Assembly (NCBI GenBank): GCA_900472485.1
Contig: UCII01000004.1
Span: 248,001 to 312,000, forward strand
Reading direction: 5' to 3'
DNA length: 64,000 nucleotides
From: Hyphomicrobiales bacterium
GTDB taxonomy: Bacteria > Pseudomonadota > Alphaproteobacteria > Rhizobiales > Rhizobiaceae
In this document: positions 1 through 9,250 of the stretch, in pieces
How the letters are laid out: each line of letters begins with the position of its first letter
Position numbering within the stretch: position 1 is the first letter of the stretch
Position numbers and translations under genes: made by a program
Notes under the pieces: model-generated
Databases searched by the model: none
What the model saw: only the letters and a program-made list of their open reading frames with translations
Told to the model about the DNA's origin: nothing

Positions 1-336
1 AATACCGATGCCGCATTCCTCGGACGTCGTGCGGCACTCGATGCCGCCGGTGTCGAGGTATTGCAATCCAATTCCAGCGAGCCGGGAGAGCTGCTGGAGG
101 CGCTTGGTACACGCGGCATCTCGTCCCTGCTGGTGGAAGGCGGCGCCAGGACGGCGCGGCGCTTCCTCGATGCCGGACTGGTCGATCGCATCCTGCTGTT
201 CCAGGGGCCGGCCGATATCGGCGAGGGCGGTATTGAATCGCCGGTTCTCAAGTCCAATATCCCAGCTGATTTTATTCATGTCGGCGAGAGCCGCTTCGGC
301 GACGATCTCTGCTACGAATACGAAAGAGGTTTTTGA
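1..336 (+). CDS. ribD: RibD C-terminal (reductase) part, 5' truncated by window
   Basis: Frame 1 is open from the first base and gives 111 residues ending at TGA 334-336. The segment LLVEGGARTARRF followed by AGLVD and a C-terminal DLCYEYER-like strand is typical of the DHFR-like reductase domain of bifunctional RibD, which reduces the ribosylamino-pyrimidine intermediate of riboflavin synthesis with NADPH. The deaminase half lies outside the window. The stop codon overlaps the ATG of ribE (TGATG), so the two are translationally coupled. The family call is firm; only the truncation prevents a full check. Confidence 0.9.
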   Translation, partial: NTDAAFLGRRAALDAAGVEVLQSNSSEPGELLEALGTRGISSLLVEGGARTARRFLDAGLVDRILLFQGPADIGEGGIESPVLKSNIPADFIHVGESRFGDDLCYEYERGF

Positions 337-956
337 TGTTTACCGGAATTGTCACCGACGTCGGCACGGTTGAATCCATTTCTCCGTTGAAGGAAGGCAT
401 CAAGCTGCGCGTTGCCACCAATTACGATCCCGAGACGATCGATATGGGCGCGTCTATCTCGCACGCCGGCGTCTGCCTGACGGTTACGGGTCTGCCTGAA
501 CAGGGCAGCAACGGACGCTGGTTCGAGGTCGAGGCCTGGGAAGAGGCACTCCGCCTGACGACCATCGGCAGCTGGGAGGCCGGAGCCAAGATCAATCTCG
601 AGCGCTCTCTGAAGATCGGCGACGAGCTCGGCGGCCATATCGTGTCAGGCCATATCGACGGCAGGGCGGAAATCCTCTCCGTGACATCAGAGGGCGAGGC
701 CACCCGCTTCCGCCTGCGCGCCCCGGAGCATCTCGCAAGATTTGTCGCACCGAAGGGATCAGTCGCGCTCGATGGCACCTCGCTCACGGTCAACGCTGTC
801 GACGGTACGGAATTCGACGTACTGCTGATCCGCCATTCCCTGGAGGTGACGACCTGGGGCGAACGCAAGGCCGGTGACTTCGTCAATTTCGAAGTCGATA
901 CCATGGCCCGCTACGCCGCTCGTCTGGCGGAATTCCCGGTCGTCCGCGAGGGCTGA
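336..956 (+). CDS. ribE: riboflavin synthase, alpha chain
   Basis: This 206-residue protein dismutates two 6,7-dimethyl-8-ribityllumazine molecules to riboflavin plus the pyrimidine product. It begins MFTGIV, the family signature, and has the two lumazine-binding repeats: the first carries SISHAGVCLTVTG near residue 45, the second opens with GGHIVSGHIDG near residue 97. Length matches the family (about 200). ATG 336 overlaps the ribD stop; a TTG at 333 just upstream is less likely. The next riboflavin gene, ribH, lies 1.8 kb downstream beyond three genes on the other strand. Confidence 0.95.
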   Translation: MFTGIVTDVGTVESISPLKEGIKLRVATNYDPETIDMGASISHAGVCLTVTGLPEQGSNGRWFEVEAWEEALRLTTIGSWEAGAKINLERSLKIGDELGGHIVSGHIDGRAEILSVTSEGEATRFRLRAPEHLARFVAPKGSVALDGTSLTVNAVDGTEFDVLLIRHSLEVTTWGERKAGDFVNFEVDTMARYAARLAEFPVVREG

Positions 957-1003
957 ATGTCGCAGGCTTGCTGCAGGAGGGCGCCGGTCGGCGCCTTGGC
1001 AGC

Positions 1004-1477
1004 TTACGCGAGAGTTTTTTCCATCAGGAAGTTCGACAATATCTGGCCGCGTTTCTCTACCTGCTGCGCGGTCACGACGACAAAGCCTTTGCGCTCGAAG
1101 AAGGGGCGGGCTGTCAGGCTCGCTTCGGTAAATATCCATTGAAAGCCCAGTTCGCGGGCCGCATTTTCGACGGTCGCGAGCAACAGGCTGGCGACGCCCT
1201 TTCCCTGATAATCGGGCGAGACGAACATCATATCCAGGCAACCATCCGATTTCAGATCGGTAAAGCCGATGGGCTTTGAACCATCCATCGCAAGCCAGGT
1301 CGGCCGGCTCGCTCGATATTGTGCCCATATTTCGGCATCATCGACCTTCGCCCAGGCAGCGATCTGTGCCGGATTGTAGTCCTTGGACGCCACCTCGCGA
1401 ATGGCCCTCAGGAAAATGTCGATCGTGGCTTCGGCGTCATCGAGCTCGTAAGGTTTGACGGAAAACCTATCCAGCAT
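1004..1477 (-). CDS. GNAT family N-acetyltransferase
   Basis: A 157-residue single-domain acyl-CoA transferase. The acetyl-CoA pyrophosphate loop is visible as FVSPDYQGKGVA near residue 90, and the fold ends with TEASLTARPFFERKGF, the usual beta5-alpha4-beta6 region. The open frame continues upstream into the next gene region, but the ATG at 1475-1477 gives the normal GNAT length and N-terminal strand (FSVKPYELDD). The substrate cannot be told from sequence. It reads away from ribE and lies directly downstream of a second GNAT gene on the same strand (20-bp gap), so the two may be co-transcribed. Confidence 0.85.
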   Translation of the reverse strand: MLDRFSVKPYELDDAEATIDIFLRAIREVASKDYNPAQIAAWAKVDDAEIWAQYRASRPTWLAMDGSKPIGFTDLKSDGCLDMMFVSPDYQGKGVASLLLATVENAARELGFQWIFTEASLTARPFFERKGFVVVTAQQVEKRGQILSNFLMEKTLA

Positions 1478-1497
1478 GATAGTTCTCCCCACAGCGC

Positions 1498-2016
1498 TTA
1501 ACGTTCGAATAGGACGTTGGACCTGTCCTTTAGTATGACTTCGCCGATACGGCGGAAGCCGATCTTTTCGGCAACCCGTATCGACGGCAGGTTTTCGAAA
1601 TCCACGATGCAGGTCATGCGACGTCCTGCGAACTGCCCGTCCGCCCAGGCGATCGCTGCGTTCATGGCCTCCGTCGCATAGCCCTTGCCTTGCATCGGCG
1701 GCGTGATGCCCCAGCCGGCTTCCAGCGTGCCTTCCGTCATCGGCGTCATGTCGCGATGCAGATCCAGAAATCCCACTTCGCCGATCAGCCGGCCGCTTTG
1801 GCGTTCCTCGACGGCAAAGAAACCGAAGCCGAGATGATGCCATAGGCCGGCATAGCGTAAAAGGCGGGCCCAAACCTGTTCGCGCGTGGGCATCTCGCCG
1901 CCGATGAAGCGGACGATATCCTTGTATTTCCAGAGCTCGAGGAATTCGTCGAAATCATCAAGCGTATGGCCCCGCAGCAGAAGCCGATCGGTCGTCAGTG
2001 TCGGAATATGGGTCAT
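1498..2016 (-). CDS. GNAT family N-acetyltransferase, RimJ/RimL-like
   Basis: A 172-residue protein with the RimJ/RimL layout: TLTTDRLLLRG at the N-terminus, a long helical insert (EQVWARLLRYAGLW), the acetyl-CoA loop PPMQGKGYATEA near residue 120, and NLPSIRVAEKIGFRRIGE at the end. Family members acetylate N-termini of ribosomal proteins, amino acids or small metabolites; this target is unknown. The ATG at 2014-2016 is chosen because upstream residues in the frame are low-complexity and unlike GNATs. It precedes another GNAT and follows a cupin gene, all on the minus strand. Confidence 0.85.
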   Translation of the reverse strand: MTHIPTLTTDRLLLRGHTLDDFDEFLELWKYKDIVRFIGGEMPTREQVWARLLRYAGLWHHLGFGFFAVEERQSGRLIGEVGFLDLHRDMTPMTEGTLEAGWGITPPMQGKGYATEAMNAAIAWADGQFAGRRMTCIVDFENLPSIRVAEKIGFRRIGEVILKDRSNVLFER

Positions 2017-2053
2017 CGGATTAGGTCTTTGCTGAAAATGGTTTTGGTGGTGG

Positions 2054-2563
2054 TCAGTCGTCGGAGGCGCCGGGCTCGCCGTCCCAGTAGTCGAGGTTGG
2101 TGGCAGCGGCGCGGCCGATCGCACGGAAAGCCGTCCTGCCGTCGCTATAGGTTTTGGCCAGGAACTTGCCGGAATCGGGATATTCCACGATCTCGGTCCG
2201 CGCCTTCGTGGAAATGGCGAGATAGGTGAGCACGCCGGGGCCGACATTGATCAGCTGATGTGCCGTTTCCGGGCCGCCGGCTGGAGCGCCCAGAACATCG
2301 CCCTTGCTGACCGCGATGCGCTGGCCGCCGAAGCGATATTCGCCTTCGCCGTCGAGAATGACGAACATCTCCTCCTCGACATGATGATTGTGAAACGGAC
2401 AGCCGGATTTGCCCGGGGGCACCTCGTTGTAGCTGATGCCGAGCTGCTTCAGCCCGAGCTTCGCTCCGAAGGACGTGTCGCTGCCGGCAAAGAAGCTGCC
2501 TTGCTGCCAATGTTCCAGTTCAAGCTCGCCGACATTGATGGCGGGTGTGGATTTCTTCGTCAT
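2054..2563 (-). CDS. cupin domain protein
   Basis: This 169-residue protein has a single conserved beta-barrel. Cupin motif 1 is seen as GCPFHNHHVEEEMFVILDGEGEY near residues 55-77 (two His, one Glu as likely metal ligands) and motif 2 as GDVLGAPAGGPETAHQLIN near 90-108 (His ligand). It starts MTKKST at 2563, preceded by a strong GGGGAGG ribosome site. A later conserved stretch ends in LDYWDGE, as in a group of rhizobial cupins of unknown reaction. It heads a run of three minus-strand genes inserted between ribE and ribH. Confidence 0.8.
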   Translation of the reverse strand: MTKKSTPAINVGELELEHWQQGSFFAGSDTSFGAKLGLKQLGISYNEVPPGKSGCPFHNHHVEEEMFVILDGEGEYRFGGQRIAVSKGDVLGAPAGGPETAHQLINVGPGVLTYLAISTKARTEIVEYPDSGKFLAKTYSDGRTAFRAIGRAAATNLDYWDGEPGASDD

Positions 2564-2760
2564 GAACCTCCCCCTCGCAGGCTGCAAATTATTATCGAAG
2601 CGGTTGCGTGTGCGGAAGCCACAATTTCCGCGGCGCGCCGATCATTTCCAAATAGGGTCGGAATCGGCGCGGGCCATTGAAAAACACTTGCCAAGCGAGG
2701 CCCGCCGTGGTTTGACCCGGCCTAACAAGGTGCCGCGCCCTCTCAAATTGCAGGTGATGT

Positions 2761-3216
2761 ATGACCAGCTCTTCCAATGCTCATATCCTTATCGTCGAAG
2801 CTCGCTTCTATGACGATATGGCCGATGCCCTGCTCGACGGCGCCAAGACCGCTCTCGAGGAGGCAGGCGCGACCTATGATATCGTTACCGTGCCCGGTGC
2901 TCTGGAGATCCCCGCGGCAATTGCCATGGCGCTCGATGGCGGCGACAATGGTAATGTGGTTTATGACGGCTATGTGGCTCTCGGCATGGTTATCCGCGGC
3001 GAGACCTATCATTTCGATATCGTCGCCAATGAATCCTCGCGGGCTCTGATGGATCTGGCCGTCAGCGAATCTCTCGCGATCGGCAATGGTATCCTTACCG
3101 TCGAGAACGATGAGCAGGCATGGGCGCGTGCGCGCCGTTCGGACAAGGACAAGGGCGGTTTCGCCGCCCGTGCGGCGCTGACCATGATCGCGCTGAAAGA
3201 GAAGTTGGGTGCATAA
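2761..3216 (+). CDS. ribH: 6,7-dimethyl-8-ribityllumazine synthase
   Basis: A 151-residue lumazine synthase that condenses the ribitylamino-pyrimidinedione with 3,4-dihydroxy-2-butanone 4-phosphate. Visible signatures are the N-terminal strand [15 protein letters not shown], the GALEIP loop near residue 46 and the catalytic stretch [13 protein letters not shown] near residues 80-92, whose His is the general base. Length is normal. nusB follows after only 3 bp, a pairing widespread in bacteria. No FMN-riboswitch-like sequence was recognised in the leader. Confidence 0.96.
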   Translation: MTSSSNAHILIVEARFYDDMADALLDGAKTALEEAGATYDIVTVPGALEIPAAIAMALDGGDNGNVVYDGYVALGMVIRGETYHFDIVANESSRALMDLAVSESLAIGNGILTVENDEQAWARARRSDKDKGGFAARAALTMIALKEKLGA

Positions 3217-3219
3217 TAG

Positions 3220-3702
3220 ATGAGCAATCAGGATAACGAGCGACCGGCCAAGCCCGCCAACCAGCGGGGTGCCGCGCGTCTTGCGGCGGTTCAGGCGCTC
3301 TATCAGATGGATATCGGCGGAACCGGCGTTCTGGAGGTGGTGGCTGAATACGAAGCCCACCGTCTCGGGCAGGAGCTGGATGGCGAGACCTATCTGAAGG
3401 CCGATGCATCCTGGTTCCGCTCCATCGTGTCGGGCGTCGTGCGTGAGCAGACGCGGCTCGATCCGCTGATCGGCTCTGCGCTTCAAGACGACTGGGCATT
3501 GTCGCGTCTCGATAGCACCGTGCGCGCTATCCTGCGCGCTGGCACCTTCGAGCTTATCGACCGCAAGGACGTGCCGGTTCCTGTCATCGTCACTGAATAT
3601 GTCGAAATCGCGCATGCCTTCTTCGAGGAGGACGAGCCGAAGCTCGTGAATGCCGTGCTCGACCGAATCGCCAAGCAGGTTCGCGGCGAAGCGAAGAAAT
3701 AA
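3220..3702 (+). CDS. nusB: transcription antitermination factor NusB
   Basis: A 160-residue all-helical RNA-binding protein that pairs with ribosomal protein S10 at boxA to prevent termination in rRNA operons. The N-terminal helix [16 protein letters not shown] is diagnostic, as are [15 protein letters not shown] near residue 104 and [29 protein letters not shown] at the end (quoted in parts). The start lies 3 bp after the ribH stop, so translation is probably coupled. A short Lys/Pro-rich N-terminal extension precedes the core, common in rhizobia. Confidence 0.95.
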   Translation: MSNQDNERPAKPANQRGAARLAAVQALYQMDIGGTGVLEVVAEYEAHRLGQELDGETYLKADASWFRSIVSGVVREQTRLDPLIGSALQDDWALSRLDSTVRAILRAGTFELIDRKDVPVPVIVTEYVEIAHAFFEEDEPKLVNAVLDRIAKQVRGEAKK

Positions 3703-3793
3703 GCCTCGTCGGACGCTCGGATCGTAGCGGTACGCATTTTCGTTTCCTTCGTTCGCGCCTGATTTCATCTTCGAATATTCTTTTGAACCTTCT

Positions 3794-3810
3794 GCGGGTG
3801 TTTTACCCGC
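3794..3810 (+). other. stem-loop in nusB-hppA interval
   Basis: GCGGGT (3794-3799) pairs with ACCCGC (3805-3810) around a GTTTT loop. There is no U-run after it, so it is a poor terminator; it may sit in the hppA leader. The rest of the 248-bp interval holds a purine-rich stretch but no recognised gene. Confidence 0.4.
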
Positions 3811-3950
3811 GGACGGTCTTGACGCGACGTTTTCCCGCCATCAATCTCGCAACTGCACATCGGCCGATCTCCTGGAGGAGGGGATCGACCGTTGTTGCAG
3901 GCGGCCGGGGGAGGAGTGAACCGCCGGCTTTTTTGGAGGGAAAAAGCGAA

Positions 3951-6089
3951 ATGTCGATTCTTTTAGGAGTGATCGCATGCGGACTGCTCTCGGTGATTTA
4001 CGCCGTATGGGCAACCCGGTCGGTGCTCGCTGCCGATCAGGGCAACGCCCGCATGCAGGAGATTGCCGGGTATATTCGTGAAGGAGCGCAAGCCTATCTG
4101 GCGCGCCAATATAGAACCATCGCCATCGTCGGGATCATCGTTTTCATCGCGGCCTGGCTCCTCTTGTCGGCCGAAGCCGCTTTTGGCTTCCTGATCGGCG
4201 CAATCCTCTCAGGCGCCGCAGGTTTCATCGGCATGCACGTCTCCGTGCGTGCCAATGTTCGGACCGCGCAAGCCTCGTCGCAGAGCCTGTCTGCTGGCCT
4301 CGACATTGCCTTCAAGTCGGGCGCCATTACCGGCATGCTGGTCGCGGGCCTCGCCTTGCTCGGCGTGTCCATCTACTTCTACGTCCTGACCGGTATTCTC
4401 GGCCATGAAGCCGGTTCGCGTGACGTGATCGATGCGCTCGTCGCCCTTGGTTTCGGCGCCTCGCTGATCTCGATCTTCGCCCGTCTCGGCGGTGGTATCT
4501 TCACCAAGGGGGCCGACGTCGGCGGTGACCTCGTCGGCAAGGTTGAAGCCGGCATTCCGGAGGACGATCCGCGCAATCCGGCCACCATCGCCGACAACGT
4601 CGGCGACAATGTTGGCGATTGCGCCGGCATGGCGGCCGACCTGTTCGAAACCTATGCGGTGTCCGTTGTCGCGACCATGGTTCTCGCCGCCATCTTCTTC
4701 GCCGGCTCACCGCTTCTTGGCTCGGCCATGATCTACCCGCTGGCGATTTGCGGCGCCTGCATCATCACTTCGATCATCGGCACTTTCTTCGTGAAGCTCG
4801 GTGTCAATGGTTCGATCATGGGTGCTCTTTACAAGGGCCTCATCGCGACCGGCGTATTGTCGATCATCGGTCTGGCCGCAGCCACCTCGCTCACCATCGG
4901 CTGGGGTTCGATCGGCACCGTTGGCGGCTTCGACATCACCGGCACGAAGCTCTTTACCTGCGGTATCGTCGGTCTCATCGTCACGGCGCTGATCGTCGTC
5001 ATCACCGAATACTATACCGGCACCAACAAGCGGCCGGTCAATTCCATCGCCCAGGCATCGGTTACCGGTCATGGCACCAACGTCATCCAGGGCCTTGCCG
5101 TCTCGCTGGAATCGACGGCATTGCCGGCGATCGTCATCGTCGGCGGCATCATCGCCACCTACCAGCTCGGCGGCCTGTTCGGCACGGGTATTGCGGTCAC
5201 CGCCATGCTCGGACTTGCCGGTATGATCGTCGCGCTCGACGCCTTCGGCCCGGTCACGGACAATGCCGGCGGCATCGCGGAGATGTCGCATCTTCCGCCG
5301 GAAGTACGCAAATCCACCGATGCGCTTGACGCTGTCGGTAACACCACCAAGGCCGTTACCAAAGGTTACGCAATCGGTTCGGCGGGTCTCGGCGCGCTGG
5401 TCTTGTTCGCGGCCTATGCGAACGATTTGCAGTATTTTGCCGCTCACGGTGACAAATACCCGTACTTCGCCAATGTAGGCACGATCTCGTTCGAACTTTC
5501 GAACCCTTACGTCGTTGCCGGTCTGCTGTTCGGCGGACTTATCCCCTATCTCTTCGGCGGTATCGCCATGACGGCCGTCGGCCGAGCCGCCGGAGCGATC
5601 GTGGAAGAGGTTCGCAAGCAGTTTCGTGAAAAGCCCGGTATCATGCAGGGCACGGAGCGTCCCGATTACGGCCGCGCCGTCGATCTGCTGACCAAGGCGG
5701 CCATCCGCGAGATGATCATTCCGTCGCTCTTGCCGGTTCTGGCGCCGGTCGTGGTCTATTTCGGTGTCCTGCTATTGTCCGGCTCCAAAGCCTCTGCCTT
5801 TGCCGCTCTCGGCGCTTCGCTGCTCGGCGTGATCATCAACGGCCTCTTCGTCGCCATCTCGATGACGTCGGGCGGCGGCGCCTGGGACAACGCCAAGAAG
5901 AGCTTCGAGGATGGCTTCGTCGACAAGGACGGCACGCGCCATATGAAAGGCTCGGAAGCTCACAAGGCATCGGTGACGGGCGACACCGTCGGCGATCCCT
6001 ACAAGGATACGGCAGGTCCGGCCGTCAATCCGGCGATCAAGATCACCAATATCGTCGCCCTGCTGTTGCTTGCGATCCTTGCGGGCTAA
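3951..6089 (+). CDS. hppA: membrane-bound proton-pumping pyrophosphatase, K+-independent type
   Basis: A 712-residue integral membrane enzyme coupling PPi hydrolysis to proton export. The substrate-binding block [18 protein letters not shown] and the Asp-rich [16 protein letters not shown] near residues 193-230 are the hallmark, and a second Asp block ([18 protein letters not shown]) lies near the C-terminus. About 16 membrane segments are predicted by eye. The stretch [16 protein letters not shown] carries Lys where K+-dependent enzymes have Ala, pointing to the K+-independent class. The ATG at 3951 has TTGGAGGG 11 bp upstream; the longer frame from 3783 has an N-terminus unlike the family. 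Confidence 0.95.
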   Translation: MSILLGVIACGLLSVIYAVWATRSVLAADQGNARMQEIAGYIREGAQAYLARQYRTIAIVGIIVFIAAWLLLSAEAAFGFLIGAILSGAAGFIGMHVSVRANVRTAQASSQSLSAGLDIAFKSGAITGMLVAGLALLGVSIYFYVLTGILGHEAGSRDVIDALVALGFGASLISIFARLGGGIFTKGADVGGDLVGKVEAGIPEDDPRNPATIADNVGDNVGDCAGMAADLFETYAVSVVATMVLAAIFFAGSPLLGSAMIYPLAICGACIITSIIGTFFVKLGVNGSIMGALYKGLIATGVLSIIGLAAATSLTIGWGSIGTVGGFDITGTKLFTCGIVGLIVTALIVVITEYYTGTNKRPVNSIAQASVTGHGTNVIQGLAVSLESTALPAIVIVGGIIATYQLGGLFGTGIAVTAMLGLAGMIVALDAFGPVTDNAGGIAEMSHLPPEVRKSTDALDAVGNTTKAVTKGYAIGSAGLGALVLFAAYANDLQYFAAHGDKYPYFANVGTISFELSNPYVVAGLLFGGLIPYLFGGIAMTAVGRAAGAIVEEVRKQFREKPGIMQGTERPDYGRAVDLLTKAAIREMIIPSLLPVLAPVVVYFGVLLLSGSKASAFAALGASLLGVIINGLFVAISMTSGGGAWDNAKKSFEDGFVDKDGTRHMKGSEAHKASVTGDTVGDPYKDTAGPAVNPAIKITNIVALLLLAILAG

Positions 6090-6113
6090 GCGAAGCAGAC
6101 AGAACGCAAAAAG

Positions 6114-6147
6114 AAAACCCGCGGGGCGCAGTGCCTCGCGGGTTTTT
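6114..6147. terminator. bidirectional intrinsic terminator
   Basis: AAAACCCGCG (6114-6123) pairs with CGCGGGTTTT (6136-6145), giving a 10-bp stem with A-run on one side and T-run on the other. It lies between the convergent hppA and bamE genes and can serve both. Confidence 0.85.
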
Positions 6148-6167
6148 CATTGAGATATCGTCCGGTC

Positions 6168-6677
6168 TTATTGGCCCGGGTTGAGGTTGTTGAGGAAGTT
6201 CCTTGCGCCGTTGACGCCGCTTCCGCTGCCCTGGAGGATCTGCTGCAGGAAGGTGATGTCGCGACCGCCGGTCGGGGTCGTGCGGCTGATCATGTCGAAG
6301 ACCTTGCCGTCCTTCAGCGTGTAGTTGGCTTCCTGCTTCACCACGCCGTCCTTGTCGAAATAGATCGCCAGAATGTTCTGATCGACCAGCTTCGGCTTCA
6401 TGAAAGCGACGGCGCGCGTACGCTTCTGGGAGATGTAGTAGAAGACTTCGCCATCGAAGGTCGCGGTGGTGGAAGGCGTGCCGAGCGACAGCAGGACTTG
6501 TTCGCGGCTCGAACCGACCGGCGCAAGTGCCAGCGACTGCGGGTCGAAGATATAACCGTTGTTCATAACCTCGCTGGTCTTGCAACCCGAAAGGCCCATG
6601 GTCGCAATCACCAGGGCGATGGCGGCAGCGCTGCTGAAAGTAATGTCAGACTTGAAATACCGTCTGGTCAACGACAT
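6168..6677 (-). CDS. bamE: outer-membrane assembly lipoprotein BamE (SmpA/OmlA)
   Basis: A 169-residue lipoprotein with lipobox LSGC (Cys32) after a hydrophobic signal. The SmpA/OmlA core includes VGSSREQVLLSLGTPS near residues 54-69 and FDGEVFYYISQKRTR shortly after, as in BamE proteins that stabilise the BamABCD beta-barrel insertion machine. A C-terminal extension rich in Gly/Asn is common in rhizobial homologues. It is convergent with hppA and divergent from the bc1-chaperone gene, with a 280-bp interval that must hold both promoters; I see no gene there. Confidence 0.88.
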   Translation of the reverse strand: MSLTRRYFKSDITFSSAAAIALVIATMGLSGCKTSEVMNNGYIFDPQSLALAPVGSSREQVLLSLGTPSTTATFDGEVFYYISQKRTRAVAFMKPKLVDQNILAIYFDKDGVVKQEANYTLKDGKVFDMISRTTPTGGRDITFLQQILQGSGSGVNGARNFLNNLNPGQ

Positions 6678-6957
6678 CTCATCTCCCCTAATGAATCAAT
6701 CCGATGGCCGGACGGCCGATATGACCTTGCTGTGCACATCATTGTGGCCTTTCCGCGATGGCAAAAGGCACAATCATGTTGTTCGGCACTCTTCGTCACC
6801 GATCATGCACAACGTGACGACGGTAAGGGCTGGAGCCTCGAAGCGGGCACAAACGGCATTGCAATTCGCGCCTGCTTCGGTAAACCAGCTTTTGCGTGGA
6901 TGCAACAAGGCCAAGCAAAATCGGCGCGCTCCGAGGGAGCCAATTCCGGGAATTTTC

Positions 6958-7515
6958 ATGATTTTTGGGCTCTTCCGCAAAAGAAATCACAATCAGATCA
7001 TCGTTGTCAGGCAGTATGAAACCTTGACCTCCATGGCGCGGCAGCCGGTTTTTTATACCGATTACAACGTGCCGGATACGGTGATGGGGCGTTTCGAGTT
7101 ACTGTCTGTCATGATGATCCTGTTCTTTCGCCGCACGCGGTCGTCGGCGACAAGTGGTCAGGAACTGGCGCAGGAAATTGTGGATGCTTTCTTCGAGGAT
7201 ATCGATTATTCGATCCGCGAGCTTGGTATAGGCGACAATAGCGTGCCAAAGCGCATGAAGAAGCTGGCCGGCATGTTCTATGGACGCCTCGAAAGCTATG
7301 CGAGCGCCATGGATGTCGATGATCGTGCCGCGCTCGCCGTGGCGTTACAGCGCAACATCTATCCCAAGGCGAATGAGGCCGCGGCTTCAATGAGTGCATT
7401 GGCCGATTGGATGATGATCGCGGAAGCGCATCTGGCGACCGTGACGGAAGATCAGATCGCCACGGGCTCGGCGACGCTGCCGGTGCCGGATAAAGTCGGT
7501 CAACAGGCCGGTTAG
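6958..7515 (+). CDS. ubiquinol-cytochrome c chaperone family protein
   Basis: A 185-residue protein of the alphaproteobacterial family related to mitochondrial CBP3/UQCC1, which helps assemble cytochrome bc1. It starts MIFGLFRKRN at 6958 and contains YTDYNVPDTVMGRFELLSVM near residue 38 and a central helix SGQELAQEIVDAFFEDID, then SVPKRMKKLAGMFYGRLESY near residue 105, all characteristic. The open frame runs further upstream but that part is unlike the family. The stop is 9 bp before the DUF177 gene, making an operon. Confidence 0.88.
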   Translation: MIFGLFRKRNHNQIIVVRQYETLTSMARQPVFYTDYNVPDTVMGRFELLSVMMILFFRRTRSSATSGQELAQEIVDAFFEDIDYSIRELGIGDNSVPKRMKKLAGMFYGRLESYASAMDVDDRAALAVALQRNIYPKANEAAASMSALADWMMIAEAHLATVTEDQIATGSATLPVPDKVGQQAG

Positions 7516-7524
7516 GAGATAAAA

Positions 7525-8082
7525 ATGAAAAGACATGACTCCGATGAAACGCCGTTTTCCTATCCCGTGAAGGTAGGCCATATCTCGGCCAATCCGGTGG
7601 ATGTGCACATCGAGGCGGATGATCGCGAACTGGTTGGGCTTGCGACTCTCTGGAATGTTCTCTCGGTCAGCAAGCTCGAAGCCGATCTCAAGATTTCGCG
7701 CTGGAAGCGTGACGGCGTGCGCGTCAGGGGCAACGTGAAGGCAAAGATCGTTCAGGCTTGCGTTGTCACACTTGAGCCGGTCGAATCTGATATCGATGAG
7801 GACTTCGAGCACATCTTCGTGCCCGAGGATTCCAAACTGGCGCGCTCGCCCTCTGTGGATGCCGGAGAAATGATACTTGATCCCGATGGTCCGGACATTC
7901 CCGAGACCTTCACCGGCGATACGATAGACGCTGGCGCGGCCGTTGCGGAATTTGCCGTCCTCGCCATCGATCCTTATCCGCGCAAGCCTGGCGTCGAGTT
8001 CGAAGCGCATATTGAAGATACCGGTGAAGACGACAGAAAGCCTTCGCCCTTTGCCGTTCTGAAAGATTGGAAAAAGGAATAG
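7525..8082 (+). CDS. DUF177 (YceD-like) protein
   Basis: A 185-residue acidic protein of the YceD/DUF177 family, linked in other bacteria to 23S rRNA accumulation. The usual core is present: the block VRVRGNVKAKIVQACVVTLE near residue 73 with the single family Cys, then EPVESDIDEDFEHIF, and the C-terminal RKPSPFAVLKDWKKE. In many bacteria the next gene is rpmF; here, as usual in rhizobia, plsX follows directly after about 100 bp. Co-transcribed with the bc1 chaperone gene. Confidence 0.85.
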   Translation: MKRHDSDETPFSYPVKVGHISANPVDVHIEADDRELVGLATLWNVLSVSKLEADLKISRWKRDGVRVRGNVKAKIVQACVVTLEPVESDIDEDFEHIFVPEDSKLARSPSVDAGEMILDPDGPDIPETFTGDTIDAGAAVAEFAVLAIDPYPRKPGVEFEAHIEDTGEDDRKPSPFAVLKDWKKE

Positions 8083-8184
8083 GCCCCGGTGCCGTTCGAG
8101 CACAATTCAGTTGTCACCGGGGGAGAAAACGGTATTTTGACGCCAAATTCGCCCGTCGCGGCGGAGAAAAAGGACTAGGGACGC

Positions 8185-9231
8185 GTGATCAGAATTTCTC
8201 TTGACCTAATGGGTGGCGACTTCGGCCCTGAGGTTGTTGTTCCCGGCGCGGCCAAGGCGCTGGATAGGCATCCAGATATCACGTTCGTGATGTACGGACA
8301 GAAGGAACGCTGCGAGGCGGTCCTCGCCAAATATCCCAAGCTTCGCGAGAAATCGGTCTTTCACGAATGCGAAGTTGCCATCAGTATGGATGAGAAGCCG
8401 AGCCAAGCGCTTCGCCGCGGCCGCTACGTCTCCAGCATGTGGCGCTCGATCGAGGCAGTGAAGACGGGCGACGCCGATGTCGTCGTATCCGCCGGAAACA
8501 CCGGCGCGCTGATGGCGATGGCGAAATTCTGCCTCCGCACCATGGCCAATATCGAACGTCCGGCAATTGCGGCGATCTGGCCGACGCTGCGCGGCGAAAG
8601 CATCGTGCTCGATGTCGGCGCCACGATCGGCGCCGATGCCCAGCAATTGCTCGATTTCGCCCTGATGGGCGGCGCCATGGCACGCGCGCTCTTTGAGATT
8701 GAACGCCCGACCGTCGGCCTGCTGAATGTCGGCGTCGAGGAAATCAAGGGGCAGGAAGAGGTCAAGGACGCCGGGCGCCTGATCCGCGAAGCCAATCTCG
8801 AATCGCTTGAATATTACGGCTTCGTCGAAGGCGACGATATCGGCAAAGGCACCGTCGATGTTGTCGTCACGGAAGGGTTTTCCGGCAATATCGCGCTGAA
8901 GGCGGCCGAAGGCACGGCAAAGCAGATCGGCGCCTATCTGCGCGCCGCGATGTCGCGTACGCTGCTTGCACGTATCGGCTATGTATTAGCCAAGGGCGCC
9001 TTCGATCTGCTGCGCGAGAAGCTCGATCCCAGCAAGGTCAATGGCGGCGTATTCCTCGGCCTCAACGGTATCGTCATCAAGAGCCATGGCGGAGCCAATG
9101 CAGAAGCCTTCGCAGCCGCTATCGATGTCGGCTATGATATGGCCAAGAATGGGCTCACGCAGAAAATCGAAAACGATTTGAAGAGATATCATGCCAAACG
9201 GCTGCCCCCCATCGGGCCGGAAGCGGCATGA
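8185..9231 (+). CDS. plsX: phosphate acyltransferase PlsX
   Basis: A 348-residue peripheral membrane enzyme making acyl-phosphate from acyl-ACP, the first step towards phosphatidic acid in the PlsX/PlsY route. The N-terminal [19 protein letters not shown], the [14 protein letters not shown] loop near residue 95 and [18 protein letters not shown] near residue 230 are the family landmarks. The start is a GTG at 8185, giving the standard N-terminus directly. fabH begins 19 bp downstream, the classic pairing. Confidence 0.95.
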   Translation: MIRISLDLMGGDFGPEVVVPGAAKALDRHPDITFVMYGQKERCEAVLAKYPKLREKSVFHECEVAISMDEKPSQALRRGRYVSSMWRSIEAVKTGDADVVVSAGNTGALMAMAKFCLRTMANIERPAIAAIWPTLRGESIVLDVGATIGADAQQLLDFALMGGAMARALFEIERPTVGLLNVGVEEIKGQEEVKDAGRLIREANLESLEYYGFVEGDDIGKGTVDVVVTEGFSGNIALKAAEGTAKQIGAYLRAAMSRTLLARIGYVLAKGAFDLLREKLDPSKVNGGVFLGLNGIVIKSHGGANAEAFAAAIDVGYDMAKNGLTQKIENDLKRYHAKRLPPIGPEAA

Positions 9232-9250
9232 GAGACGGGGTACAAGCAGA

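Noticed and set aside
2564..2760. Possible FMN riboswitch upstream of ribH
   Set aside because: None of the conserved RFN-element segments are visible on the plus strand.
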